9,015 nt of DNA, taken from NCBI GenBank assembly GCA_047616325.1, contig JBLHGN010000143.1, positions 1-9,015 of the forward strand, written 5' to 3'. Positions 1 through 7,376 of this stretch are shown in pieces. The translations under genes were made by a program, and so were the position numbers. How positions within the stretch are numbered: position 1 is the stretch's first letter; every line of letters starts with the position of its first letter. Below the pieces are notes generated by a model. It was given only the letters and a program-made list of their open reading frames with translations, was not told where the DNA came from and ran no database searches. Source of the stretch: JBLHGN01 sp047616325 (GTDB taxonomy: Bacteria > Pseudomonadota > Gammaproteobacteria > Pseudomonadales > Cellvibrionaceae).

Positions 1-673
1 GAATAGTTACATAAATACTTTGTCTGTAAAACTGTCGGGGAGTTCTATTTTTTGTACGTTTTTAGACATCAATACAGCGGCGTCGATGTATTTAATTCCA
101 TACAGTTTTCGAGTGGCTATTTCTTCTTCACGGAGAGTGCGAGCGCCCAGTTGAAACAGTGGCACGTCTTCGTCGACGATGCGTCTCATTACCGAACCGT
201 GACTTAGCTTGTTATTTTGATAGGCATCTCTAAGGTCGGCGTGTGCGTCTATTTGAATAACCCCTACATCACTCATGCCCGCAGCCAGTAAGCCCTTGAT
301 AATGCCGTAGGTGGCCGTATGTTCACCGCCCAGCGCCACGGGAAACTTCCCGTCTTCGATAATTTTTTGAGTGGCGTCGGCAATCGCCTCAAGTGTCTCA
401 TCTGCTGAGCCCGTCGTGTCGATGGGGGGATGGGTAAAAATTCCTTTTTTATAGGTGTTGTTTTTCCCGTCACACGTTTCCAGTTGCGCCGAGGCTGCGA
501 GAATGGCCCAGGGGCCATTGCGGGTGCCGCCGCCGTAAGAAACAGAGGCCTCAAATGGAACGGGAAGAATATGAAAGAAGGCGTCTTTTTTCGGCGTGTG
601 CTCAATATCTTTGTCGAGAAAAACGAGGTTCTCGAGTAGTTCGGTTTTCTCAGGTTTTCTCAGGTTTGTTCAT
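1..673 (-). pseudogene. speB: agmatinase / ureohydrolase (arginase family), frameshifted and cut by window edge
   Basis: This is a metal-dependent ureohydrolase of the arginase/agmatinase family, which hydrolyses agmatine (or aminopropylagmatine) to release urea. The first ATG at 673 gives only M-N-K-P-E-K-T before TGA at 652-650. Removing one copy of a 10-bp tandem repeat restores a continuous reading frame. In restored numbering it shows P-F-E-A-S-V-S-Y-G-G-G-T near residues 36-47, the metal-binding GGEH at 112-115, DAHAD at 139-143 and HGS at 155-157. The frame then stops at TAA (9-7) just where the next conserved strand, usually Y-(V/L)-(T/S)-(I/F)-D, is due. Another frame there reads I-Y-V-T-I, so a second frameshift near 20 is likely. 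The rest of the gene is outside the window. It lies 93 nt after the decarboxylase as the last visible operon gene. No in-frame ATG, GTG or TTG precedes the body before a GTG at 339; a CTG at 663 is the only near-cognate option. Family assignment is firm; agmatine versus aminopropylagmatine as substrate is open. Confidence 0.85.
645..664. repeat. 10-bp perfect tandem duplication breaking speB
   Basis: TTTTCTCAGG occurs twice head to tail (645-654 and 655-664), with a further GG to the left. On the coding strand this is CCTGAGAAAA repeated, five bases after the ATG of the ureohydrolase. One copy gives an open frame (MNKPEKTELLEN...); two copies give a stop after seven codons. The 10-bp unit is not a multiple of three, so each gain or loss by slippage switches the frame. 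Confidence 0.9.
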
Positions 674-766
674 TTGTCCCACTTAGAAAAATCATCAATA
701 TTTATCTATTCAATCACAAAGGTATACAAAATCGCAATTTTATAAGCGACACCGAACGAAATCTAG

Positions 767-1954
767 TTACGATAGGCGAGATTTAAAATCCTCATAACCA
801 AATATTTTGATTAGTTCAACCCTGTCGCTGTTTGAGTTCCACGTGGCGATGGAGGGCAAAGCAATGCCATTAAACGTAGTGGTCTTAACCATAGTGTAGT
901 GTGACATGTCGTCAAAGATCAAGCGTTGCCCAATATGTAAGGGCCCATCAAAACTGTAGTCGTTAATTACGTCGCCCGCAAGGCAGGTTTGCCCGCCCAG
1001 TCGATAGCTGTATTGTTTTTGTTCGACCTCTCCCGAGTCAAATATATGAGCTCTGTAGGGCATTTCCAGTGTGTCGGGAATGTGGCAGGTAGCTGATATG
1101 TCCAATATGGCTAGGTCCATGCCATTGTGTGTGATATCCAGTACTTCGCTTACCAGAATGCCCGTGTTTATGGCAATGGCTTCGCCGGGTTCCAGGTACA
1201 CATCGATATCGTAGGTCTTACGAATTTTAATTATGCGTTCAATCAACGCTTCCACATTGTAATCGTCGGCGGTTATATGGTGGCCTCCGCCAAAATTAAT
1301 CCATTTTAAAGACGATAGCGTGTTTCCAAGCTGACGCTCTACCACATCAAGCGTGCGGGCGAGCGGTTCGTAATTTTGCTCACACAGAGTGTGAAAATGT
1401 ATGCCGCTTATGCCGCTTAAGTCGAGCTCGTGAAATTGATCGGCGGGAATGCCTAGTCGCGAGCACGGTGCGCAGGGGTCGTAAATGACGGCGGTGCCCT
1501 CAGAGTGCTGCGGGTTGAGTCGCAGGCCGAACTGAAGCTGGGGGCGCTGTTGTTTGGCGGCCATGGCCATTGCTTGAAAACGTCGCCACTGACCAAAAGA
1601 ATTAAATACAACATGATCGGAAATTTCTAATATTTCGTGCAGATCTGCTTCTGTATAAGCCGCACAAAAGGTGTGAACTTCGCCTTTATTATCGGCCGTG
1701 CAGTATTCTTCTTTTCCAAGTAGGGCTTCGTGCAGGCCACTGGCACACACGCCAGACAGGTAGCGGCCGATAAGCGGCGCCAAGCTAAACATGGAAAAAG
1801 CCTTAAGTGCCATTAATATCTTGGCCCCCGAACGCGCTTGTACGTCGGCGAGCTTTTTAAGGTTTTTCTCAACGGCGACTTCATCTACCACGAAGCAAGG
1901 GGAGGGTACACGCAAGGGGTTGAACGTTAAAAAGCTTTTACTGTGGACCGTCAT
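767..1954 (-). CDS. nspC: carboxynorspermidine/carboxyspermidine decarboxylase
   Basis: This is a PLP-dependent decarboxylase of the alanine-racemase-fold (fold type III) group. It removes CO2 from carboxyspermidine or carboxynorspermidine to give spermidine or norspermidine in the cytoplasm. The 395-residue length is close to that of known NspC proteins. Visible motifs are the N-terminal P-S-P-C-F-V-V-D (17-24), the Schiff-base lysine K51 in L-M-A-L-K-A-F-S, H-F-H-T-L-C-E-Q (186-193), the phosphate-binding F-G-G-G-H-H (221-226), E-P-G-E-A (255-259) and the C-terminal active-site segment G-Q-T-C-L-A-G-D (321-328, Cys324). The ATG at 1954 follows an AGGGG-like Shine-Dalgarno about 11 nt upstream. 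It lies 62 nt after the dehydrogenase stop with no terminator between, so co-transcription is likely. The same family can decarboxylate carboxyaminopropylagmatine in the alternative spermidine route; sequence inspection alone does not separate the substrates. Confidence 0.9.
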   Translation of the reverse strand: MTVHSKSFLTFNPLRVPSPCFVVDEVAVEKNLKKLADVQARSGAKILMALKAFSMFSLAPLIGRYLSGVCASGLHEALLGKEEYCTADNKGEVHTFCAAYTEADLHEILEISDHVVFNSFGQWRRFQAMAMAAKQQRPQLQFGLRLNPQHSEGTAVIYDPCAPCSRLGIPADQFHELDLSGISGIHFHTLCEQNYEPLARTLDVVERQLGNTLSSLKWINFGGGHHITADDYNVEALIERIIKIRKTYDIDVYLEPGEAIAINTGILVSEVLDITHNGMDLAILDISATCHIPDTLEMPYRAHIFDSGEVEQKQYSYRLGGQTCLAGDVINDYSFDGPLHIGQRLIFDDMSHYTMVKTTTFNGIALPSIATWNSNSDRVELIKIFGYEDFKSRLS

Positions 1955-1992
1955 TTAAAAAACTACCCCTTGCCTACTCAATCGAGAACGAG

Positions 1993-2032
1993 AACCAGTG
2001 CTGGTTAGATTGTAAATCAAATCAAATCAAAT
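1993..2032. repeat. pentanucleotide repeat (AAATC)~3.8 over the dehydrogenase stop, plus adjacent AACCAG/CTGGTT inverted repeat
   Basis: Positions 2014-2032 hold AAATC repeated nearly four times (TTTGA on the coding strand), and the TGA stop of the dehydrogenase lies inside the array. Just downstream on the coding strand, 1993-2006 is an inverted repeat with 6-bp arms AACCAG and CTGGTT around TG. Its 2-nt centre makes it a poor RNA hairpin. It sits between two genes that look co-transcribed, and no U-run follows, so it is not called a terminator. Confidence 0.75.
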
Positions 2033-3225
2033 TGCGGGTCTTCAATCACCTGCCAAGGCAGGCCGTGAACCTTGAGTGCTTCCATAAACGGATCCGGATC
2101 GAGTTGCTCCATATTCCACACGCCTGCATTCATCCATTTGCCTTCCAATATCATTTTTGCGCCTATCATGGCCGGTACGCCAGTAGTGTAAGAAATCGCC
2201 TGCGATAGCACTTCTTTGTAGCACGCTTGGTGATCGCAAATATTGTATAGATAAACGGTTTTTTGTTTGCCGTCTTTAATGCCTGCAACTACACAGCCGA
2301 TGCAGGTTTTACCTGTGGTTCTTGGCCCCAGCGTTGAGGGGTCGGGCAGTAAGGCCTTCAGAAATTGGATGGGTACAATGTTCTGGCCTTGAAACGTAAT
2401 AGGTTCAATGCCTGTCATGCCAACGTTGCCAAGTACCTCGAGGTGTTTGAGATAGCTTTCTGAAAAACTCATCCAAAATTGAGCTTTTTTAAGTGTTGGG
2501 AAGTGTTTGGTTAAGGATTCGAGTTCCTCGTGATACATACGATAAATATTGTATTCGCCCACTTCGTTGGGGCAGGTGAAGCTTTGTTTTAGTGACATAG
2601 CGGGCGTGGTGACAAAATCGCCATTTTCCCAGTGACGACATTCGGCGGTAACTTCGCGAATATTGATTTCGGGGTTAAAGTTGGTGGCAAAGGCATAGCC
2701 GTGGTCGCCACCATTTACGTCGATAATGTCAAGGGTGTGAATTTCATCAAAATAGTGCTTGGCAATGTAGGCGGTGAAAACATTGGTGACGCCGGGGTCA
2801 AAACCCGAGCCCAATAGTGCCATTAAGCCTGCTTTTTTGAAGTGTTCTTGGTAGGCCCACTGCCAGTGGTATTCAAATTTGGCTGTGTCTAATGGTTCGT
2901 AGTTGGCGGTATCAAGATAATGTACGCCCGTTTCAAGGCAGGCATCCATGATGGTGAGATCCTGATACGGAAGAGCAACGTTAATTACCAAGCTCGGTTT
3001 GATTTTATTAATTAAAGCGACCAGTTCTGGCACATTGTCGGCATCAACTTGAGCGGTTTGAATGTCTCGGCCCTGGGTTTCTGTTATTTGCGCCGCAATT
3101 TTTTTGCACTTCTCTTCAGTGCGGCTTGCCAATATTATTTCCGAAAATACATCGGCCACTTGTGCGCATTTATGTGCAACCACTTGGCCAACGCCGCCCG
3201 CACCTATTATTAGTACTCTTGCCAT
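2017..3225 (-). CDS. carboxyspermidine (carboxynorspermidine) dehydrogenase, saccharopine-dehydrogenase family
   Basis: This NAD(P)H-dependent enzyme joins L-aspartate 4-semialdehyde to a diamine (putrescine or diaminopropane, or agmatine in the alternative route) by reductive condensation, making the substrate for the following decarboxylase. The N-terminus is a Rossmann fold beginning M-A-R-V-L-I-I-G-A-G-G-V-G-Q. The central segment has L-G-S-G-F-D-P-G-V-T-N (residues 138-148 from this start) and D-V-N-G-G-D-H-G-Y (169-177), typical of the carboxyspermidine dehydrogenase branch. The C-terminus has K-T-C-I-G-C-V-V-A-G and Y-T-T-G-V-P-A. The protein is 402 residues. The ATG at 3225 was chosen because the Rossmann strand starts directly after it and a GAAGAG stretch lies about 4 nt upstream. 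An ATG at 3243 would add six residues (MSEEET) and overlap speA by 8 nt. With the chosen start, the gap to speA is 10 nt, so the genes are probably translationally coupled. The annotation is strong; the exact acceptor is not resolved. Confidence 0.9.
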   Translation of the reverse strand: MARVLIIGAGGVGQVVAHKCAQVADVFSEIILASRTEEKCKKIAAQITETQGRDIQTAQVDADNVPELVALINKIKPSLVINVALPYQDLTIMDACLETGVHYLDTANYEPLDTAKFEYHWQWAYQEHFKKAGLMALLGSGFDPGVTNVFTAYIAKHYFDEIHTLDIIDVNGGDHGYAFATNFNPEINIREVTAECRHWENGDFVTTPAMSLKQSFTCPNEVGEYNIYRMYHEELESLTKHFPTLKKAQFWMSFSESYLKHLEVLGNVGMTGIEPITFQGQNIVPIQFLKALLPDPSTLGPRTTGKTCIGCVVAGIKDGKQKTVYLYNICDHQACYKEVLSQAISYTTGVPAMIGAKMILEGKWMNAGVWNMEQLDPDPFMEALKVHGLPWQVIEDPQFDLI

Positions 3226-3235
3226 GGTCTCTTCT

Positions 3236-5143
3236 TCACTCATCTTTTTCGTAATAGGTGTAGCCTTGCATGCTAGCGTTAAATGTTTTTATCATTTCAG
3301 CTCGCTCGCGGGCCGTAATACGTCCTTCTCGCACGGCGCGCTCGGCGGTATTGCGATATTTAACCACAAGTTCTTTTGGTTCAAATTCAACGTAGCTCAA
3401 TACATCGGCAATGGTGTCGCCGTGTATTTCTTTCACAAATTCATATCCTCCGTCTCTGTTTAGGCGCACGCTAACAACATTGGTATCGCCGAATAAATTA
3501 TGCAAATCCCCCAGTGTTTCCTGGTAGGCGCCCACTAAAAATACGCCTAGGTAATACTCTTCGTCTTCATTGATCGCATGCAAGGACAGTGTCGGCTGTG
3601 CTTCATATTCGCCGATAAAGCTGTCTATTTTGCCGTCACAATCGCAGGTGATATCGGCAATAACGGCCTCGCGGGTTGGCTTTTCGTTGAGGCGATGAAT
3701 GGGCATAATAGGGAATTGCTGGTCGATTGCCCAAATATCTGGCAGCGACTGGAACAAACTAAAGTTGCCATAATAAATATCCGCCAAGGATACTTTTAAG
3801 CCTTCGAGATCTTGCGGTACCCGCTCCATGCCTTCGATTATTCCTAAGATGGCATGAAGTATATCGAGGAACAAATTTTCTGCCACCGAGCGTGAACGCA
3901 AGTCCATTTGACCGCGTTTAAATTGCTCACGCGCCTCATTGCGGAAGTAGTGAGCGTCATTGTAATTTTCTTGGACCCGTCTTGCCGTCAGGTCGGCACG
4001 AATCTCTCTAAGGTTGGTTAAAATCGTATTTTCGTTGGCGCTGGCCTCTGGTAGGCTGGTTGCCTCAAATGTGTTGGTGTCGAGTATGTTAAATAGCAGT
4101 ACCGAAGAATAGGCAACGGTTGCGCGCCCCGACTCTGTGACAATAGTGGGGTGGGGTATATTGTTTTGATCGAAGGTTTGTTTCAGTGTGTCGACGATGT
4201 CTTCGCAATACTCCGAGAGCGTGTAGTTGCGACTCTGCTCTTCATTGCGTTCGGCGCCAGAGTAGTCAACTGCCAAGCCACCGCCCAGATCGATATATTT
4301 TAATGCCGCGCCTTCGGCGAGTAAGTCACAGTAAAAGCGGCAGGCTTCACCTATGCCGTTCCGAATATCTTGAATGTTGGGGATTTGCGAACCTAAATGG
4401 CAGTGCAGTAATTCCAGGCAGTGAAGCATGTTCTCTTTTTTAAGCGTATCCACTACGTCGATAAGCTGAGTCGCTGTTAAGCCAAACACGCTGCGGTCAC
4501 CGCTGGTGGTGTTCCAGTGACCGCTCACTTTTGTGGTCATTTTGACGCGTACGCCAATGGAGGGCTGAATGTTCAATTGTTTGCTGCGTTCAATAATAAT
4601 TGGCAGCTCAGTGGGCGTTTCGATTACAAAGAAGCAGGTAAAACCCAATTTGGTGGCCTGCAAGCCCAATTCGATAAACTCTTGGTCTTTGTAGCCGTTG
4701 CAGATAATAAGGCTGCCGGGTTCCTCCAGCGTTGCCAAAGCGGCGATCATCTCGGGTTTGCTGCCCACCTCAAACCCATGTTTGTAGCGTGCACCAAAAC
4801 CGGCGATTTCCTCTAACACGTGCGCTTGCTGGTTCACCTTTATCGGGTAGACGCCGCGATATTGCCCCTGGTATCCAATATCTGCGATGGCTTTTCTAAA
4901 AGCTTCGTTGAGGCGAAAAATTTGTGCGTCGAGAATGTTCTCAATACGCAACACTACCGGCATTCTGAGATCGCGCTCTACCAGCCCCTCTACAATGTCG
5001 AGAATGGCCACTTCGGTGTTCAGGGTCTTCGCTGTAACCTTTCCCTCTTTGGAATAACCGAAGTAGTCATTGCTCCAGCGATCGATGCCGTAGAGTTTTG
5101 CAGAGTCTTTAACGCTCCAACTTGTTTCTTTTTGCTTGGCCAA
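3236..5143 (-). CDS. speA: biosynthetic arginine decarboxylase
   Basis: This is a PLP-dependent arginine decarboxylase converting arginine to agmatine and CO2, the entry step of the operon. At 635 residues it matches biosynthetic SpeA (fold type III), not the larger inducible AdiA type. Key segments are W-S-V-K-D-S-A-K-L-Y-G-I near the N-terminus, the PLP lysine K102 in Y-P-I-K-V-N-Q, the region 245-256 (L-L-H-C-H-L-G-S-Q-I-P-N), the glycine loop D-L-G-G-G-L (285-290), T-E-S-G-R-A (336-341), the C-terminal active-site cysteine region I-T-C-D-C-D-G-K (498-505) and G-A-Y-Q-E-T-L-G-D-L-H-N (538-549). A helical insert near residues 380-440 is typical of the family. Translation starts at TTG, supported by an AGGAG 7 nt upstream and by the conserved N-terminus. 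It is the first gene of the operon. Confidence 0.95.
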   Translation of the reverse strand: MAKQKETSWSVKDSAKLYGIDRWSNDYFGYSKEGKVTAKTLNTEVAILDIVEGLVERDLRMPVVLRIENILDAQIFRLNEAFRKAIADIGYQGQYRGVYPIKVNQQAHVLEEIAGFGARYKHGFEVGSKPEMIAALATLEEPGSLIICNGYKDQEFIELGLQATKLGFTCFFVIETPTELPIIIERSKQLNIQPSIGVRVKMTTKVSGHWNTTSGDRSVFGLTATQLIDVVDTLKKENMLHCLELLHCHLGSQIPNIQDIRNGIGEACRFYCDLLAEGAALKYIDLGGGLAVDYSGAERNEEQSRNYTLSEYCEDIVDTLKQTFDQNNIPHPTIVTESGRATVAYSSVLLFNILDTNTFEATSLPEASANENTILTNLREIRADLTARRVQENYNDAHYFRNEAREQFKRGQMDLRSRSVAENLFLDILHAILGIIEGMERVPQDLEGLKVSLADIYYGNFSLFQSLPDIWAIDQQFPIMPIHRLNEKPTREAVIADITCDCDGKIDSFIGEYEAQPTLSLHAINEDEEYYLGVFLVGAYQETLGDLHNLFGDTNVVSVRLNRDGGYEFVKEIHGDTIADVLSYVEFEPKELVVKYRNTAERAVREGRITARERAEMIKTFNASMQGYTYYEKDE

Positions 5144-5150
5144 TAGCGGT

Positions 5151-5155
5151 CTCCT
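5151..5155 (-). promoter_or_regulatory. Shine-Dalgarno of speA (AGGAG) supporting a TTG start
   Basis: The coding strand reads AGGAG, then 7 nt, then TTG-GCC-AAG. The spacing is near ideal, and no ATG gives the conserved N-terminus, so this site decides the TTG start. A strong ribosome site paired with a weak start codon may set a moderate translation rate. Confidence 0.75.
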
Positions 5156-5748
5156 GAAATTAGCACGTAAAGGTAGTAAAGTTTGATGTGTATAAATAGG
5201 GCTTGTGCTGTTGGGTTCGCTTTCAGGTTTGCTTGGGCTGAGTATGGCGATTGCCGTGAGCTGTTCTTTTCGGTGGGCAATTCTGCCTGACTTTAGTCTG
5301 CAATTCCAGCGCTTCTCTTAGTCAATTTTCATTTAAATGACGGGGGATTCGTGGGGTTGGAAGCGAAGTATTTACAGGAAAAATTGGGAAGTTGAGAAAA
5401 AAGGGGCTAGCCGTATCAATGGAGTAATCCAATATTCTGTAAATTGGGCATTATTGGGAGGTGCTTACACGCTATGAACTTTGGGGGTACATGCATGTAG
5501 TTGCGCTGTTAACTCGAAGGCGTTTAAAGCGTATTTGGCCAGTCTAGGTAATTGATTGACCACGAGAACCTCAGCGAAGCCGCTATTTTTAGACCGGTAT
5601 TTCTTCTTGTTTTGGCGTTAGGTTTTGACGCACTAAGCAAAGTGTTTTTTATCCTAAATAAATCAGTTGGATCGTAGCGAGGGCGTCTAAGGTGCTGAAA
5701 ATAGAGCGAATTTTTACTTTTTTAAAGGGATCGCATAGTCACCCTGTT
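5156..5748. other. speA upstream region, no gene seen
   Basis: About 590 bp separate speA from the insertion sequence. No ORF has recognisable protein character. There are two 12-bp perfect palindromes, TCATTTAAATGA (5329-5340) and TACATGCATGTA (5488-5499), which could be protein-binding sites but could equally be chance. On the minus strand TATACA lies about 40 nt upstream of the speA ribosome site (around 5187-5192) and resembles a -10 box, but no matching -35 is present at 16-18 nt. The speA promoter is presumably in this stretch but cannot be fixed by eye. Confidence 0.5.
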
Positions 5749-5763
5749 GGTAACGGTGTCCGG
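5749..5763 (+). repeat. left terminal inverted repeat of the IS
   Basis: GGTAACGGTGTCCGG, the exact reverse complement of 7263-7277. The match breaks on both sides, apart from a possible CATAG 10 bp further out. Confidence 0.88.
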
Positions 5764-6111
5764 GGTTTATATGCCGAAGTGAATTTAAGTCATCATTTGT
5801 CGCATGCATATCGCGCGCTGTAGTAAATCAACTCATATTTTGAATATTTTCGCCCGAGTACATTTTCCACACAGAATACAGCTCTCAGAAAAGCGTTATT
5901 TAAAATAGAAAACACTTGCTCGCTTGGCCTGTAAGTGTAAGATTTTTCTGTGCATTTATCAACCAGTCGTTAAGTATGGATTCCCATGATATTCCGCCGA
6001 GCCAATCACCCATTTACTTTTAAACGGAACCGTTCTTCAAGAATGGTTTCGCCCTATGGAAAATGTCTACATAAAGTCCGATAATCGGATAAAGTTTTTC
6101 AGTCCTTACCC
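5764..6111 (+). other. left interior of the IS, with probable eroded transposase N-terminus (5976-6111)
   Basis: The first 210 bp show no coding signal. From the ATG at 5976 the frame reads M-D-S-H-D-I-P-P-S-Q-S-P-I-Y-F, stop (6021), then T-E-P-F-F-K-N-G-F-A-L-W-K-M-S-T, stop (6072). The transposase frame itself is open only from the stop at 6082, reading D-K-V-F-Q-S-L-P before the ATG at 6112. Joining these would give a transposase of about 430-460 residues, the usual IS4-type size. This suggests the stretch is its N-terminus inactivated by nonsense and frameshift changes. That is inference from frame and length only. Confidence 0.4.
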
Positions 6112-7255
6112 ATGCTGAGCTTTATCATGACAGGTGGTTTGAGGCAGCTACTCTCTATTCAAAGACTCCGAGAGCAAGTGCAAATGTTATTTAACTTTGA
6201 TGAAACGGCTAGACGCATACCTGTTCCACGCTCCACCTGGTCTGATGCCCTTAAAAGCGATGTTAGATGCTCTATCGTTCTTCAAGCCACTGAACACTTG
6301 GTCGATCACGCCCGAAGCACGTTACCGGATAATTTGGTAGAGGTTGACGGAATTGATGGTCGAGATGTTTTTGCCATAGATGCCACTTACCAAATAGAAT
6401 CCAGTCACTTTTATCGAGAGCTTCCTGTAGAGGGAGGAGACGACAATCAGAAAGGCTCAATGTTAATGACCTATTACGATATTCGTGCAGGTACTCCTGT
6501 TAATGTCAAAACCGAGACACGGTCTATGGGGGAAATGCGGGTACTGAAGAACGATTATTCTCATGCAAAGGATTGGAGTCGCGTTAAGCGTGCTATATAC
6601 GTCGTCGATAGAGCTTTTATTGACGGTTTTTATTGGGATGAAAGGAAGGTAACGCTAAAAGCAACCGTCATCACTAGAATGAAACTTACGCTTAGTTTTT
6701 CTGTGGTAGAAGAACGTCAGTTATCCACACATATTAGCAATGAAAAAGTTTTTTCTGATCAAATGATACAATTAAAAAGCTCAAATCAGCCGTGGCTTTC
6801 CTTTACTTTCGTCGCTGGCACGAAGAAAAATATTTTGATAATTTTAAAAATGATATGGCAAACAAAAAGGCTGGGGTAAGAGCCCTGTAGCCATTGAGCA
6901 GCAGGCCTTGATGGGAATGATGACTTATATGCTAACACGCTTATTCCTACATGACCGCTATAACGAATTAGATTTAATCAACGGAGATACGACGCAAAAA
7001 CGTAAACAGCATAAAAAGATAGAGCAATACTTTGAAGGTATGTCCCTTCAGAAAAATGATAACGAAATTACAGTCGAGGATGATGAAGACGATTATGGGT
7101 TGTTACCACAATATGACGCGTATCGGGCCTATTATGCACAAATGTCAAAAATAACGCGTCAAGTATGGAGGTTCTTTAAAAATTGTTTTAGCAAAAGAAG
7201 CTCGCCTCAGCTGTATGAGGTGAAGCTCAGGCCCATACTCATCGACTACTTATAG
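6112..7255 (+). pseudogene. IS4-family DDE transposase, broken in at least two places
   Basis: This enzyme would cut and rejoin the ends of its own IS. Frame 1 (from 6112) carries the first catalytic aspartate in F-A-I-D-A-T-Y (Asp90), then D-N-Q-K-G-S-M-L-M-T-Y-Y-D, and the second aspartate in V-V-D-R-A-F-I-D-G (Asp166). After L-K-S-S-N-Q-P-W the homology jumps to frame 3 at about 6793, reading A-F-L-Y-F-R-R-W-H-E-E-K-Y-F-D-N-F-K. This has exact Y-x2-R-x3-E-x6-K spacing (Tyr 6804, Arg 6813, catalytic Glu 6825, Lys 6846). At 6870-6872 one nucleotide is missing and frame 2 continues W-G-K-S-P-V-A-I-E-Q-Q-A-L-M to the stop at 7253. The basic C-terminus contains S-K-I-T-R-Q-V-W-R-F. The residues normally lying between the second Asp and the YREK helix appear too few, so the first break is probably an internal deletion. 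The ORF from 6112 alone would give 255 residues lacking the catalytic Glu, hence no activity. The family call is firm; the named IS is not known to me. Confidence 0.88.
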
Positions 7256-7262
7256 TTTGCTG

Positions 7263-7277
7263 CCGGACACCGTTACC
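7263..7277 (-). repeat. right terminal inverted repeat of the IS
   Basis: CCGGACACCGTTACC, exactly complementary to 5749-5763. It begins 7 bp after the transposase stop. CTATG follows immediately outside (7278-7282). Confidence 0.88.
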
Positions 7278-7376
7278 CTATGTGTGAGTCTTGAAAAAAT
7301 GAAAAACACTTTTTTTTCAGTGCGTTAGGCGGTCGCAGTAGATTCAACTGATTAATTTATGTTTATGATTAGGCGG

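Larger units (their letters stand above)
5749..7277 (+). mobile_element. decayed IS4-type insertion sequence
   Basis: A unit of about 1.5 kb is bounded by 15-bp perfect inverted repeats and holds one broken DDE transposase reading rightward. The transposase stop lies only 7 bp from the right repeat, as expected in a compact IS, while about 200-350 bp at the left look non-coding or eroded. The family call rests on the DDE motifs and the Y-R-E-K signature of IS4-type transposases. No clear target-site duplication is visible, and the transposase is disrupted, so the element is almost certainly immobile on its own. It is inserted between speA and the eroded spacer leading to cheW and does not interrupt a recognisable gene. 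Confidence 0.88.

Noticed and set aside
273..605. 110-aa ORF on the minus strand
   Set aside because: It is out of frame with the ureohydrolase, whose own frame is open through the same bases and carries the conserved motifs.
728..741. AAAAT-CGCA-ATTTT inverted repeat between the decarboxylase and the ureohydrolase
   Set aside because: A five-bp, all-AT stem with no U-run; too weak to call a terminator.
3062..3463. 133-aa ORF on the plus strand
   Set aside because: It lies antisense to the speA/dehydrogenase junction, with no ribosome site and an unconvincing composition.
4820..5146. 108-aa ORF on the plus strand
   Set aside because: Antisense to the 5' end of speA; a shadow of its codon structure.
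5321..5326. TTGACT-like -35 box upstream of speA (minus strand)
   Set aside because: No acceptable -10 hexamer at 16-18 nt; the nearest TAAAGT is 23 nt away.
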